Below are positions 8,125-20,097 of a DNA stretch of 64,000 nt, piece by piece. The DNA comes from an uncultured Thalassotalea sp. (GTDB lineage Bacteria; Pseudomonadota; Gammaproteobacteria; Enterobacterales; Alteromonadaceae): positions 62,001 through 126,000 of the forward strand of contig CANMZP010000009.1 in assembly GCA_947502355.1 (NCBI GenBank). The letters run 5' to 3'. A program made the translations under genes and the position numbers. Under the pieces are notes generated by a model, which did no database searches, had not been told where the DNA came from, and saw only the letters and a program-made list of their open reading frames with translations. How positions within the stretch are numbered: the stretch's first letter is position 1; each line of letters opens with the position of its first letter.

Positions 8125-10296
8125 ATGGATGTATTTGAATTACTTGACTCATTAAATGATAAACAACGTGAAGCGGTTGCCGCACCAGCACAAAATATGC
8201 TGGTTTTAGCCGGTGCCGGTAGTGGTAAAACACGTGTGTTAGTGCATCGTATTGCTTGGCTAGTTCAGGTTGAGCAAGTATCTCCACACAGCATTTTGGC
8301 CGTTACCTTCACCAATAAGGCTGCTGCCGAAATGCGTGGCCGAGTAGAGCAAGCGGTAAATGGCAATATGCACGGTATGTGGATAGGTACATTCCATGGT
8401 TTAGCGCACCGTCTTTTGCGTATGCACTTTCAGGAAGCTAACTTGCCACAGAGCTTTCAAGTCCTCGATAGTGATGATCAGTTACGCATGCTAAAAAGGG
8501 TGGTTAAAGCGCTGCAATTGGATGAGAAAAAATGGCCGGCCAAACAGGCGATGTATTACATTAACGGTAAGAAAGATGAAGGCTTAAGGCCGCAACACAT
8601 TGATTGCCAGTTCGACCCAACCGAGCAAACCTTTGTTAAAATTTACCAAACCTACCAAGAAACGTGTGACCGTGCTGGCTTAGTGGACTTTGCCGAGTTA
8701 TTACTGCGTGCTCACGAATTATGGTTAAACCATCCGATCTTGTTAGAACATTATCAACAGCGTTTTGGTCGTATTTTGGTGGACGAGTTCCAAGATACCA
8801 ACGCCATCCAATATGCCTGGTTAAATATGCTGGGTAAAAAGCACGGAAACGTGATGATTGTTGGTGATGATGACCAGTCCATTTATGGCTGGCGTGGCGC
8901 TAAAATTGAAAACATTCAACGTTTTCTAAAAGACTTTGATGCGAAAACGATCCGCCTTGAACAAAACTACCGTTCAACCGCCAATATCCTTGATGCGGCA
9001 AATACGTTAATTAGCAATAACAATAACCGCTTAGGTAAAGAGCTTTGGACTGATGATAATCCGGGTGACAAAATTTCTTTGTATACCGCGTTTAACGAAA
9101 TTGATGAAGCGCGTTATATTGCTGGGCGAATCAAACTATGGGTTGAAGAAGGCAACAGTTTAGACGATGTTGCCTTGCTATACCGTAGCAACGCCCAATC
9201 ACGTTTATTGGAAGAAGCCTTGCTGCAAGGGCAAATTCCGTACCGCATTTATGGTGGTGTGCGATTCTTCGAACGACAAGAAATCAAAGACTCACTGGCC
9301 TACATGCGTTTGATCAATAACCGTAACGATGATGCGTCATTTGAGCGTATTATTAATACACCGGCACGTGGCATTGGTAACCAAACCCTTACCCATGTAC
9401 GAGATTGTGCTCGTAGTCAGGGCTCAACCATGTGGGATGCCTGTATGTACCTTATAGAACAAGGCGAACTATCTGGCAGAGCGGCAAATTCATTAAAAAA
9501 CTTTGTTAACCTGATCATTCAACTCGAAGATGACTCATGTAACTTAAACCTTGATCAGCAAGCCAATCACATTATTCAAAACAGTGGCTTAAAAGCCATG
9601 TATCAAGCCGAAAAAGGCGAGCGTGCTGAGGCACGTATTGAAAACTTAAATGAGCTAGTTACGGCATGCGCGACATTTGAAGTCCCCCCTGAACTTGAAG
9701 AAGAAATGAGCCCATTGACGGCCTTTTTAACCCACGCGGCATTAGAAGCTGGTGAATCACAAGCCGATGATTATGAAGCTGCCGTGCAGTTAATGACGTT
9801 ACACTCAGCGAAAGGCTTGGAATTTCCATTGGTGTTTATGGTGGGGATGGAAGAGGGCATGTTCCCATCGCAGCAATCAAGCGAAGACATTGTTCGTTTA
9901 GAAGAAGAGCGTCGTTTATGTTATGTGGGTATGACGCGAGCGATGACAAAATTGTACCTAACCCATGCCGAAACACGTCGTTTATATGGACAGGAAAAAT
10001 TTCATCGTCAAAGCCGTTTCTTGAAAGAAATCCCGGAAAAGTTTATTGAAGAAGTTCGGATGAAAAACCAGGCTATTAAGCCGAAAACAACGGGGCGATT
10101 TAGCAATACCATTACCATGGAAACGTTTGAAAATACCGGCTTTAAACTAGGACAACAAGTAAGACACCCGAAATTTGGCGACGGTGTGGTGCTGAATTTT
10201 GAAGGTGCAGGCGCGCAAAGCCGAGTGCAGGTAAACTTCAGTGATCACGGCAGCAAATGGCTAGTCGTAGCCTATGCAAGACTAGAGGCACTGTAA
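8125..10296 (+). CDS. uvrD: DNA helicase II (UvrD)
   Basis: Superfamily 1A 3'-5' helicase acting in nucleotide-excision and methyl-directed mismatch repair. MDVFELLDSLNDKQREAVAAP matches the start of E. coli UvrD, so I use the ATG at 8125 (723 residues, E. coli 720) rather than the in-frame start at 8077. Walker A is AGAGSGKT (about residues 29-36). Motif II is VDEFQDTN, motif III GDDDQSIYGWRGA, motif V LMTLHSAKGLEFPLVF and motif VI CYVGMTRA. The C terminus has the Tudor-like GQQVRHPKFGDGVV segment. A LexA box precedes the gene. Confidence 0.98.
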   Translation: MDVFELLDSLNDKQREAVAAPAQNMLVLAGAGSGKTRVLVHRIAWLVQVEQVSPHSILAVTFTNKAAAEMRGRVEQAVNGNMHGMWIGTFHGLAHRLLRMHFQEANLPQSFQVLDSDDQLRMLKRVVKALQLDEKKWPAKQAMYYINGKKDEGLRPQHIDCQFDPTEQTFVKIYQTYQETCDRAGLVDFAELLLRAHELWLNHPILLEHYQQRFGRILVDEFQDTNAIQYAWLNMLGKKHGNVMIVGDDDQSIYGWRGAKIENIQRFLKDFDAKTIRLEQNYRSTANILDAANTLISNNNNRLGKELWTDDNPGDKISLYTAFNEIDEARYIAGRIKLWVEEGNSLDDVALLYRSNAQSRLLEEALLQGQIPYRIYGGVRFFERQEIKDSLAYMRLINNRNDDASFERIINTPARGIGNQTLTHVRDCARSQGSTMWDACMYLIEQGELSGRAANSLKNFVNLIIQLEDDSCNLNLDQQANHIIQNSGLKAMYQAEKGERAEARIENLNELVTACATFEVPPELEEEMSPLTAFLTHAALEAGESQADDYEAAVQLMTLHSAKGLEFPLVFMVGMEEGMFPSQQSSEDIVRLEEERRLCYVGMTRAMTKLYLTHAETRRLYGQEKFHRQSRFLKEIPEKFIEEVRMKNQAIKPKTTGRFSNTITMETFENTGFKLGQQVRHPKFGDGVVLNFEGAGAQSRVQVNFSDHGSKWLVVAYARLEAL

Positions 10297-10304
10297 AAAT
10301 TAAT

Positions 10305-10360
10305 AATTGGGGTCAGATGAAAATTAACGCGTTAATTTTCATCTGACCCCAATTTTTTTT
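10305..10360. repeat. 50-bp perfect palindrome with GGGGTCAGA arms, acting as bidirectional terminator
   Basis: The left arm 10305-10329 and right arm 10330-10354 are exact reverse complements of 25 bases, each carrying GGGGTCAGATGAAAATTAAC, and a T-run follows. It begins 8 bases after the uvrD stop and ends about 10 bases before the convergent rarD stop, so it can terminate both. The GGGGTCAGA-type arm resembles dispersed palindromes linked to Y1/REP-associated transposases in many proteobacteria. That link is from memory and not tested here. Confidence 0.85.
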
Positions 10361-10363
10361 AGT

Positions 10364-11266
10364 TTATTTTGATTTCTTCAATGAGCTTAAGCTAAATACC
10401 ACTAGGGCCGCCCAGATAAAGCCAAAAGTCAGCATTTTTTCAAACACAATGTGCTCGTTATAGAAGTAAATGGCCACCACAAACATTATGCTTGGGCCGA
10501 TATACTGAAAGAAGCCTAAGGTGGCTAATGGCAAACGCTTAGCCGCACCGGTAAAGAACAGTAATGGTGCGGTTGTTACGATTCCTGCAGCCAGGAGAGC
10601 GATGTTCAATGCCATGTCGTTATTTAGCATGTTAGCGCTAGGAGAGTCGACGAACATTACCCAGTAAAAAATGGCTATGGGCAGCAACCAGGCTGACTCA
10701 ATTAATAAGCCGGCTAGCGAGTCCACTTGTACTTTTTTGCGTAATAAGCCATAAATGCCGAAGCTTGTTGCCAAACCTAAAGCGACCAGGGGGACGGTAC
10801 CCAAACTTATTACTTGAATGAGCACGCCAACTAAAGCCAGCAATACCGCAAATGTTTTCCATTTAGAGAGACGCTCAGAGAAAAATATCATCCCCAGAAC
10901 CACATTAAATAATGGATTAATGTAGTAGCCTAAACTGGCTTCGAGGATCATGTTGTTGTTGATTGCCCAAATAAACACCAACCAGTTAAAGCCCAATAAA
11001 ATCGACGATAAACCTAACGATTTTAATACTTTAGGTTGGCGCAATATTTCTTGTACTTTGCGCCACTTACCCACAGCCAGAATAACAAGTATCAACAAAA
11101 CGAAAGACCAAATAATGCGATGGATCAGTATTTCTGCGGCGGATATGTCAGAAAGTAATTTAAAATAAATTGGTGCAAGGCCCCAAAGGGTATAAGCACC
11201 AATCGCGTTTAAGGCGCCTTTGCGTGTTTCATTGGCTGCATTGTCGGAAACGGTGTTGTTGGTCAT
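10364..11266 (-). CDS. rarD: RarD protein, EamA/DMT-family permease
   Basis: Ten-helix drug/metabolite-transporter family membrane protein of 300 residues (E. coli RarD 296). It shows the family runs AYTLWGLAPIYFKLL, EILIHRIIWSF, NWLVFIWAINNNMILEASLGYYINPL and LGFFQYIGPSIMFVVAI. The transported substrate is not established. It lies convergent to uvrD and upstream, on the same strand, of nothing except the shared palindrome. The order uvrD, rarD, yigI, recQ echoes the E. coli region that also holds corA and pldA. Confidence 0.95.
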   Translation of the reverse strand: MTNNTVSDNAANETRKGALNAIGAYTLWGLAPIYFKLLSDISAAEILIHRIIWSFVLLILVILAVGKWRKVQEILRQPKVLKSLGLSSILLGFNWLVFIWAINNNMILEASLGYYINPLFNVVLGMIFFSERLSKWKTFAVLLALVGVLIQVISLGTVPLVALGLATSFGIYGLLRKKVQVDSLAGLLIESAWLLPIAIFYWVMFVDSPSANMLNNDMALNIALLAAGIVTTAPLLFFTGAAKRLPLATLGFFQYIGPSIMFVVAIYFYNEHIVFEKMLTFGFIWAALVVFSLSSLKKSK

Positions 11267-11397
11267 GAATATTTCTGGTCAACTTAAATTGCCGCGAGTC
11301 TACCACAGCTAGCCATGTTATGGCAGCGACTAAACTGCTTTGCCAACGAGAGCAATGTAAAGAGTTACGCACAATTAGGTGCTATGCCAGTTGGTCG

Positions 11398-11850
11398 TTA
11401 AACAATATAAGTTCCTGTACCAAAGGCAATGTGTTCACCTTTTTCGTTATGTAATTCCATACGAGTGACGGATATTTTACTGCCGTGGCGAATGATTTTG
11501 GCCGTCGCAATAAAATGTTCGCCTTTGCCAGGGCGTAAAAAGTCGGTACGCAAATCGATGGTGCTAAATCGACTTAATTTACGTTGTACGCTGTCATGAT
11601 CTAATTTATGCATACGACTGATCATGTTGGCCGCAGAAACGGCGCCACCAACCATATCTAGAGCCGCAGCTATGACGCCACCATGTAATATTTGTTGGAT
11701 TGGATTGCCCATGATGTTGTCATGCCAACGAAACTCAACGACCGCAAGCTCAGGTTCCATTTGGGTAATTTTAAAGCCGACCACCTTGTTAAAGGCAATA
11801 TTATCGTTCCAATACTGAGTTACCTGCTTATAAACTAAATCTAATTCCAT
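11398..11850 (-). CDS. yigI: YigI-like thioesterase (hotdog fold)
   Basis: A 150-residue single hotdog domain of the PaaI/YigI thioesterase type. The active-site region is ILHGGVIAAALDMVGGAVSAA (about residues 54-74), with LRTDFLRPG and a closing GTGTYIV. It is expected to hydrolyse an acyl-CoA in the cytosol, with unknown chain specificity. Its position between rarD and recQ matches yigI in enterobacteria, which supports orthology. It is on the same strand as rarD with a 130-bp gap. Confidence 0.85.
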   Translation of the reverse strand: MELDLVYKQVTQYWNDNIAFNKVVGFKITQMEPELAVVEFRWHDNIMGNPIQQILHGGVIAAALDMVGGAVSAANMISRMHKLDHDSVQRKLSRFSTIDLRTDFLRPGKGEHFIATAKIIRHGSKISVTRMELHNEKGEHIAFGTGTYIV

Positions 11851-11978
11851 AATGTATCTTTTTTATTTAAAACAGTAATTTAACAATTACGATGATATAT
11901 TTTGCAATAAATGTCTATCGAATACTTACCTCTATAGGGTAAAATGCTGATCAATTTATAGGACGTTTCGTAGTAATT

Positions 11979-13796
11979 TTGACACAACATACCCCCGATG
12001 ACAGTTTGGCTAAAGATTTACATCACTCGTTAAATCATCATTTTGGCTATCAAACATTTCGCCCCGGCCAACAACAAGTTATTGAGCACCTATTACAGGG
12101 GCAGGATTGTCTTGTGCTTATGCCGACAGGGGGAGGGAAGTCATTATGTTATCAGCTGCCAGCGACCCTAATGTCAGGCCTTACGATTGTGGTATCGCCT
12201 TTAATCGCGTTGATGAAAGATCAGGTTGATGGCCTAACCCGCCAAGGGATAGGTGCTGCCTATGTAAATTCCAGTTTGGATGCACAAACCATTAACGACA
12301 CCATGCAGCGCATTGGACGCGGCGAAGTCAGTATTTTGTATGTCGCGCCTGAGCGATTATTAAGTTATTACTTTTTGGAAAGCTTAAGAGATATTCAAAT
12401 CAGTTTTTTTGCCATCGATGAGGCACACTGTATATCTCAGTGGGGGCATGACTTTAGGCCATCGTATACCCAATTAGGTCGCTTGAAGGAATACTTCCCG
12501 TATACGCCGATCATGGCGCTTACGGCTACAGCTGATGTAACCACCCGCAAAGACATTTTAAATCAGCTCAAACTGCTGAACCCTTTTGTGCATCTAGACA
12601 GTTTTGATCGCCCGAATATTCGTTATACCCTTACCGAAAAGTACAACGGTGAAGCCCAACTGTTGCAATACATAAAACAGTTCCCAGATGAAAGCGGCAT
12701 CATATACTGTAACAGCCGCTGGCAAGTCGATAAGCTCAGCAAAACGTTGGCGCAAAAAGGCTTAAATTGTGCCGCCTATCATGCGGGTATGGAAACTGAA
12801 ATTCGTAACGCCATTCAAGATGGGTTTACCAAAGACAATATCCGTATTGTGGTGGCAACCGTTGCCTTTGGTTTAGGGATCAATAAACCGAATGTGCGCT
12901 TTGTTGTGCATTACGATATGCCAAGAACATTAGAAGCGTTTTATCAGGAAACGGGGCGAGCTGGTCGAGATGGATTACCTGCCGAAGCGGTATTTCTTTA
13001 TGATAATCAGGACATTGATAAAATTAAAAAACGCATTGCCCAAAACGACAATGAGCAACGCGCCAATGTTGAACAGCAGCGCTTTTCGGCTATGGCCGGC
13101 TTTGCCGAAGCGCAAACATGTCGTCGGCAAGTGTTATTAAACTACTTTGCCGAATACACGCATAAAGGTTGTGATAACTGCGACATTTGTTTGGACCCTC
13201 CAACGCAGTATGATGCGACTTTAGACGCACAAATGGTATTGTCTTGCGTGTATCGAATTGGCCAAAGTGGTGATATCCATTATGTGATTGATGTATTACG
13301 AGGCCGAGATACCGATAAAGTCAAAGCTCAGGAGCATGACAAGGTAACAACGTTTGCTATAGGTAAAGAGAAAACTCGAGGTTACTGGTTTTCGGTGATT
13401 CGCCAATTAATTCATCTAGGTTTATTGCAACAAGATATCGAACAACAATCGGCATTGTGTTTAACCAACGCTTCGCGAGCGGCCCTGAAAGGCGAATCGG
13501 CTTTAATGATGGCCAGACCGAGATTGCAACATCATTCCTATTGGAACCAAGCGAGCAGTGGTGCCAGTTACGATAAAACCTTGTTCAAACAGCTGAGATC
13601 TTTACGCAAAGAGATAGCCGATTTGGAAGATATTGCGCCATTTATCGTCTTCAATGACGCCTCGCTTATTGATATGGCGAAGCGTAAACCTATCAACTCA
13701 AATCAGTTTTTAGCCATTTCCGGGGTTGGAGACACCAAGCTAGCCCGTTACGGTCAACCCTTTATCGAACTTATTACCCGATATAAAAACAAATAA
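11979..13796 (+). CDS. recQ: ATP-dependent DNA helicase RecQ
   Basis: 3'-5' superfamily 2 helicase of the RecF recombination pathway, 605 residues (E. coli ~609). Walker A is [14 protein letters not shown], the DEAH box lies in [19 protein letters not shown], and motif VI is [10 protein letters not shown]. The zinc site is formed by cysteines in AQTCRRQ and GCDNCDIC, then come the winged-helix RQC domain and a C-terminal HRDC domain ([13 protein letters not shown]). No in-frame ATG exists at the N terminus; the only reasonable start is TTG at 11979, with a weak upstream ribosome site (AGGACG, rather distant). A low-efficiency start is likely. Confidence 0.96.
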   Translation: MTQHTPDDSLAKDLHHSLNHHFGYQTFRPGQQQVIEHLLQGQDCLVLMPTGGGKSLCYQLPATLMSGLTIVVSPLIALMKDQVDGLTRQGIGAAYVNSSLDAQTINDTMQRIGRGEVSILYVAPERLLSYYFLESLRDIQISFFAIDEAHCISQWGHDFRPSYTQLGRLKEYFPYTPIMALTATADVTTRKDILNQLKLLNPFVHLDSFDRPNIRYTLTEKYNGEAQLLQYIKQFPDESGIIYCNSRWQVDKLSKTLAQKGLNCAAYHAGMETEIRNAIQDGFTKDNIRIVVATVAFGLGINKPNVRFVVHYDMPRTLEAFYQETGRAGRDGLPAEAVFLYDNQDIDKIKKRIAQNDNEQRANVEQQRFSAMAGFAEAQTCRRQVLLNYFAEYTHKGCDNCDICLDPPTQYDATLDAQMVLSCVYRIGQSGDIHYVIDVLRGRDTDKVKAQEHDKVTTFAIGKEKTRGYWFSVIRQLIHLGLLQQDIEQQSALCLTNASRAALKGESALMMARPRLQHHSYWNQASSGASYDKTLFKQLRSLRKEIADLEDIAPFIVFNDASLIDMAKRKPINSNQFLAISGVGDTKLARYGQPFIELITRYKNK

Positions 13797-13823
13797 TTCC
13801 CCTTGTCGGTTTGTGTACAATTC

Positions 13824-13887
13824 TGCATAAACGGTAAATAGAGCGTTTATGCACTAAGTGGGTGCTCTTGCTATTAATGCAGCACCC
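13824..13887. repeat. Two adjacent hairpins downstream of recQ
   Basis: Hairpin 1 is TGCATAAACG (13824-13833) with CGTTTATGCA (13844-13853). Hairpin 2 is GGGTGCT (13860-13866) with AGCACCC (13881-13887). Neither has a T-run, so a simple terminator call is weak. They fill the early part of the recQ to 14059 gap, and the remainder looks like an AT-rich promoter region. Confidence 0.5.
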
Positions 13888-14058
13888 CGTTATATCCTAC
13901 CTTTGATGACAAAACAGCACTTTGGCATAGGGCCAATAATCCTTTTATTACATATGATAAGTGTTTGGCGTTTTTGGCTTATCTTCAAACCGCCCATCGC
14001 TAGTATTTTAAATAAAACTAGGGTATAAAAAATAAACAATAATAAAATCAGGATAATT

Positions 14059-14745
14059 ATGACAAACGTTACTTACGCTCTGCACAATCAGGTCGCTACC
14101 ATTACGTTCGATGATGGCAAGGTGAATTCATTCTCTATGGAGATGGTGCAACAACTTAATAAAGCGCTTGATCAAGCCGAGAAAGATGAAGCGGTTGTGA
14201 TCTTAGCCGGAAAAACAGGCATGTTTTCCGCGGGGTTTCATTTGCCCACTATGATGGAAGGAATTGAAAGTCGCAATACGCTGGCAAAAACAGGCGTCAG
14301 CCTAGTGATGCGCATGATTCAATTCCCTTTGCCAATTATTTCAGCTTGTACCGGCCATGCGATGGCGCTGGGTGCGGTGATATTACTGAACTCAGATTAC
14401 CGCATTGGTACTAAGGGAGACTTTAAAATCGGCTTAAATGAAGTGCAAATTGGCTTGGCTTTTAGTGATATTTTTACCGATTTAATTGAATGGCGTTTAA
14501 ATCCTATTCATCGTCAGCGTAGTATGCTTCTTGCCGAAATATTAAGCCCAGAAAAAGCCGTTGAATTTGGTTACCTAGATGAACTGGCCGATGCTGAAGG
14601 CTTGTTGCAACAAGCACAATTAAAAGGTGAGCAACTGGCAAAAACGCTGGATATGAATGCCTTTGCCAAATCAAAAATATCATTGCACCGCACGATTATT
14701 GCCAATATTGAAGAGCAGCTAGCTAGCTGTGAGCATGTGTTATAA
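14059..14745 (+). CDS. Enoyl-CoA hydratase/isomerase family protein
   Basis: A 228-residue crotonase-fold protein. The N terminus is TYALHNQVATITFDDGKVNSFSMEMVQQL and the first oxyanion-hole segment is LAGKTGMFSAGFHL. The second oxyanion segment is ACTGHAMALGAVILLNSDYRIG. Family catalytic Glu residues are not obvious at the usual hydratase position; GLNEVQIGL carries one acidic candidate. It is shorter than typical hydratases, so a dehalogenase, decarboxylase or isomerase-like activity cannot be excluded. Its start follows CAGGATAATT. It is a single gene with no pathway neighbours. Confidence 0.85.
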   Translation: MTNVTYALHNQVATITFDDGKVNSFSMEMVQQLNKALDQAEKDEAVVILAGKTGMFSAGFHLPTMMEGIESRNTLAKTGVSLVMRMIQFPLPIISACTGHAMALGAVILLNSDYRIGTKGDFKIGLNEVQIGLAFSDIFTDLIEWRLNPIHRQRSMLLAEILSPEKAVEFGYLDELADAEGLLQQAQLKGEQLAKTLDMNAFAKSKISLHRTIIANIEEQLASCEHVL

Positions 14746-14755
14746 GTTTAAATGA

Positions 14756-14799
14756 GGTTTGCAGCACACTATTTTGAACAATTGCGCGTGCTGCAAACC
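14756..14799. terminator. Inverted repeat between convergent crotonase and ubiA genes
   Basis: Perfect 12-bp arms GGTTTGCAGCAC (14756-14767) and GTGCTGCAAACC (14788-14799) flank a 20-base loop between two convergent stops. The T-run is weak, so it is a possible bidirectional terminator. Confidence 0.55.
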
Positions 14800-14802
14800 G
14801 CT

Positions 14803-15660
14803 TTAATACTGAATAATAATGGCAACCAACACACATAAAAGGGCGTAGTGGTTATTTAAAAACGCCCTAAAGCAATTATCCCGGTCTCGGTGTTTGATCA
14901 AATGATGTTGATACACAAAGATGCCGGCGGTAATGATTAACCCCGCATAATAAAACATATTAAACTGTTGCAGTTGGCCAACCTTTACGAGCAGAGCCAA
15001 GGTTAATAGCTGCAATAAGCTAATGATTAATTTATCGAACTTACCAAAAGCAATGGCGGTAGACTTAACCCCAATAAGCAAGTCATCATCTCGGTCAACC
15101 ATGGCATACATGGTATCGTAGGCCACTGTCCAAACCAGATTGGCAAAAAACAATAACCACGCGGTGGTTGGTATTTCACCTCTAATTTCGGCAAAAGCCA
15201 TGATCATTCCCCAACTAAACGCGGCGCCAAGCACCACTTGCGGGTAATGGGTAAAACGTTTCATAAACGGGTAAATGATGGCCAGAAAAACCGCCACAAA
15301 AGATAAAGCGATGGTGTACCAAGACAAGGTCAATACAAGGCCAAATGCTATGGCAATAAAAACGAAAAAGCAGGTTAAGGCTTCGCTTAAACTTAAATCG
15401 CCATTTACTAACGGTCGCGTAGAGGTACGCTTTACATGCCCGTCAATTTTGCGGTCGGCAATATCATTAATGATGCAACCCGCACTGCGCATAATAAACA
15501 CCCCAAGCCCGAAAACCACGGTGAGTTGCCAGCCCGGATAGCCTTCTTCTGCTACCCATAAAGCCCAGAATGTTGGCCACAGCAGTAAATACGTCCCGAT
15601 GGGTTTATCCATACGTGTAATGGCTGTTATTGCCCGCCATTTATTGGTGAGTGTTGTCAT
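14803..15660 (-). CDS. ubiA: 4-hydroxybenzoate polyprenyltransferase
   Basis: Integral membrane prenyltransferase that attaches the polyprenyl tail to 4-hydroxybenzoate in ubiquinone synthesis, 285 residues. The first Asp-rich motif is NDIADRKIDGHVKRTSTRPL and the second is YDTMYAMVDRDDDLLIGVKSTAIAFG, both binding prenyl diphosphate through Mg2+. RMDKPIGTYLLLWPTFWALW at the start is typical of UbiA, and about eight hydrophobic helices follow. Its usual partner ubiC lies about 40 kb away in this window instead of adjacent. Confidence 0.97.
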   Translation of the reverse strand: MTTLTNKWRAITAITRMDKPIGTYLLLWPTFWALWVAEEGYPGWQLTVVFGLGVFIMRSAGCIINDIADRKIDGHVKRTSTRPLVNGDLSLSEALTCFFVFIAIAFGLVLTLSWYTIALSFVAVFLAIIYPFMKRFTHYPQVVLGAAFSWGMIMAFAEIRGEIPTTAWLLFFANLVWTVAYDTMYAMVDRDDDLLIGVKSTAIAFGKFDKLIISLLQLLTLALLVKVGQLQQFNMFYYAGLIITAGIFVYQHHLIKHRDRDNCFRAFLNNHYALLCVLVAIIIQY

Positions 15661-15812
15661 CTAATTTCCTGAAATAGCGTTGATTCGGTTTAAAATAAAT
15701 GGTGTTAAAATGTACTTGTTTTAGACTTATTGCTCTAAACTGAGTAGAATGCACGCCCGAATCAAATCATCACTTTTTGCTATATTAACTTAACCCCAAG
15801 TGCGATGAAACC

Positions 15813-17165
15813 ATGACCTCATTTTTTAATTTAAAAACCTTAAAACAAAGCCTTAAACTCGCCTGGCCGATTTCTCTGCAAAATACGCTAGGTGCTCTAT
15901 TGGGCATGATTGATGTGATGATGGTATCGCATTTAGGCAACGCCAGTGTTGCTGCTGTCGGGTTTGGTAACCGTGTGCAGTTTGTCGTGCTTATTATTAT
16001 GGCGGGTCTTGCCACCGGGGTAGGTATTTTATCTGCACAAAACTTTGGTGCGGGAAAAGCCGATAGAATTCGCAGCTCGATTTTAATGGGGATCCTTTTA
16101 GGAATTGCCGCGTTATCGCCAATTATTATCGCAAACTTTTATTTTGCTGACAGCTTAATGGGGCTCGGAAGTAAAGATACCGATGTTATCGCCATCGGTG
16201 AAAGCTATTTGTGGATCACCATGCCAAGCATGCTGTTTTTAGCGGCGGTAATGATATTTGAAAGCGCGTTGCGCAGTATCTCGCAAGTGAAATTGCCGCT
16301 GGTTATGAGTGCCGGCGCTATTGTCTTAAATATTATTTTAAACTATTGGTTTATATACGGTGGTCTTGGTATCGATGCGATGGGGGTTAATGGTGCCGCC
16401 TGGGCAACCACAATTTCCAGAGGGATCCATATTTTAGCCTTGTTTAGCGTATTAACGGTGACCAAGCACAGTATCAAACCTTCTCGCGGTGATGTGAAAA
16501 ACCTTATCGATATGGCCCCTTGGGTACACTTGATTAAATTGGTTATGCCAATGATGTTAGGCTTTGGTGTGTGGTCATTAGGTACGTTTGTTTACCAACT
16601 TATTTACGGCCGCATAGGTACACAAGAGCTGGCTGTTATCAGTTTGCTTGGGCCAATCGAAGGGATGTTTATTTCAGTGTTTTTCGGTTTTGCTTCGGCT
16701 TGTGCCATTATGGTCGGTCAAAACCTTGGCGCCAATAAGTTTGATGAAGCAGTCGCTGTCGCAAAAAGCTTTGTTGTATTAGCGCCGCTTACCGCGATAG
16801 GTTTAGGCGGTTTGCTATTGGTGGCAGAGCCGTTAGTGTTTATCCCCTTTAGTGATATGCCCGCAGATACTTTGGCAATGGCTTCGCAAGTCTTTATGGT
16901 GATTGCACTTGGTGCCTGGATAAAAATCAGTAATATGACGTTAGCGATGGGCGTCCTTAGGGCAGGGGGAGAAACCAAAGCCTGTTTATACATAGACACC
17001 TTAGGTATGTGGATTGTTAGTATTCCATTAACCTGGATGGCGGCGTTTTATTGGCACTTGCCAATGTACCTTGTGGTGTTAACCGCCCTGTCAGAAGAAG
17101 TGACCAAGTTAAGTTTCTTTATTTGGCGCGCAATGCAGAAAAAATGGTTGAGGAATATTACGTAG
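15813..17165 (+). CDS. MATE-family multidrug/Na+ antiporter
   Basis: A 450-residue, 12-helix exporter of the multidrug and toxic compound extrusion family, formed of two six-helix halves. SLKLAWPISLQNTLGALLGMIDVMMVSHLG is a clear N-terminal family signature. In the second half MVGQNLGANKFDEA parallels LSAQNFGAGKADRI of the first, showing the internal duplication. It is divergent from ubiA across a 152-bp promoter region. The substrate is unknown; closest to NorM/DinF-like proteins by eye. Confidence 0.93.
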   Translation: MTSFFNLKTLKQSLKLAWPISLQNTLGALLGMIDVMMVSHLGNASVAAVGFGNRVQFVVLIIMAGLATGVGILSAQNFGAGKADRIRSSILMGILLGIAALSPIIIANFYFADSLMGLGSKDTDVIAIGESYLWITMPSMLFLAAVMIFESALRSISQVKLPLVMSAGAIVLNIILNYWFIYGGLGIDAMGVNGAAWATTISRGIHILALFSVLTVTKHSIKPSRGDVKNLIDMAPWVHLIKLVMPMMLGFGVWSLGTFVYQLIYGRIGTQELAVISLLGPIEGMFISVFFGFASACAIMVGQNLGANKFDEAVAVAKSFVVLAPLTAIGLGGLLLVAEPLVFIPFSDMPADTLAMASQVFMVIALGAWIKISNMTLAMGVLRAGGETKACLYIDTLGMWIVSIPLTWMAAFYWHLPMYLVVLTALSEEVTKLSFFIWRAMQKKWLRNIT

Positions 17166-17191
17166 TTAGAGCAAATATGGCTTTAATGAAG

Positions 17192-17234
17192 ATTTACACA
17201 TCAACCATCGCTATGGCTCAGGTGATGTGTAAAT
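17192..17234. terminator. Inverted repeat between convergent MATE and fadH genes
   Basis: Perfect 12-bp arms ATTTACACATCA (17192-17203) and TGATGTGTAAAT (17223-17234) flank a 19-base loop. The T-run is short, so it is a probable bidirectional stop. Confidence 0.55.
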
Positions 17235-17248
17235 TTCAATGATAGTAA

Positions 17249-19377
<2,129 letters not shown>

Positions 19378-19412
19378 CAATTTATATCCTCCAATCAACA
19401 CGAAAGTGCTAA

Positions 19413-20012
19413 ATGAAATCAGCGTATCATCACGGAGATCTTCGTGAACAACTTATTGAATCGGCTTTAACCATTATTCAAGAATCGGGTGTCGAAGGCT
19501 TATCATTAAGAAAGTTAGCCTTGCAAGTAGGGGTTTCTCGTACGGCGCCTTACCACCATTTTAAAGATAAGCATGAGCTACTGTGCGCTTTGGTGGCACT
19601 TGGTTTTAATAAACTTACCGAACAAACGTCTGAGGTTTTGGCGGAGCATAAACAAGACTTGGCTGTTCAATTTCGTCGCTATTTTGACGTTTATATTGAC
19701 TTCGCCGTGTCCAATCCCGAAGTGTATGAATTAATGTTTTCTCGTTTAATTTGGAAATCTGAACAGGTATCAGAGCAATTGCATCAGGTGGCTTATCCAT
19801 GCTTTACCGCTTATGTGGCGCAAGTAAAAACCTGGCAAAAACAAGGTTTATTAACTCATGATGAAAGCAGTTTACGCCTAACTCAAGTGAGTTGGGGCAT
19901 GATGCATGGCATCGCCCGTTTATTGATTGATGGCATCTATGTAGAAGAAAAAGCGATCAGCGAAATGTGCGCCTGTGCGGTAAATGTCTTGTTGAATAAA
20001 GCGGTTCAATAG
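19413..20012 (+). CDS. TetR-family transcriptional regulator
   Basis: A 199-residue one-component repressor. The N-terminal TetR helix-turn-helix runs from HGDLREQLIESALTIIQESG to LSLRKLALQVGVSRTAPYHHFKDKHELL (about residues 6-50). The C-terminal helical ligand domain is typical of the TetR_C subgroup (WHG-like). Divergent from fadH with a shared operator dyad, it probably senses an acyl-CoA or fatty acid (inference). No sign of truncation. Confidence 0.92.
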   Translation: MKSAYHHGDLREQLIESALTIIQESGVEGLSLRKLALQVGVSRTAPYHHFKDKHELLCALVALGFNKLTEQTSEVLAEHKQDLAVQFRRYFDVYIDFAVSNPEVYELMFSRLIWKSEQVSEQLHQVAYPCFTAYVAQVKTWQKQGLLTHDESSLRLTQVSWGMMHGIARLLIDGIYVEEKAISEMCACAVNVLLNKAVQ

Positions 20013-20042
20013 TAAGCGGTAATGCTTTAATACCATATATGC

Positions 20043-20075
20043 AAAAAAAAGGACAGATGCATAACATCGGTCCTT
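20043..20075 (-). terminator. Terminator of the GH3-GH13 operon
   Basis: A two-part stem (20049-20054 with 20070-20075 and 20056-20059 with 20065-20068, one mismatch between) is followed on the minus strand by eight T. It lies 23 bp after the GH13 stop. Confidence 0.8.
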
Positions 20076-20097
20076 CTTTGTAAAACCCGATAAAGCG

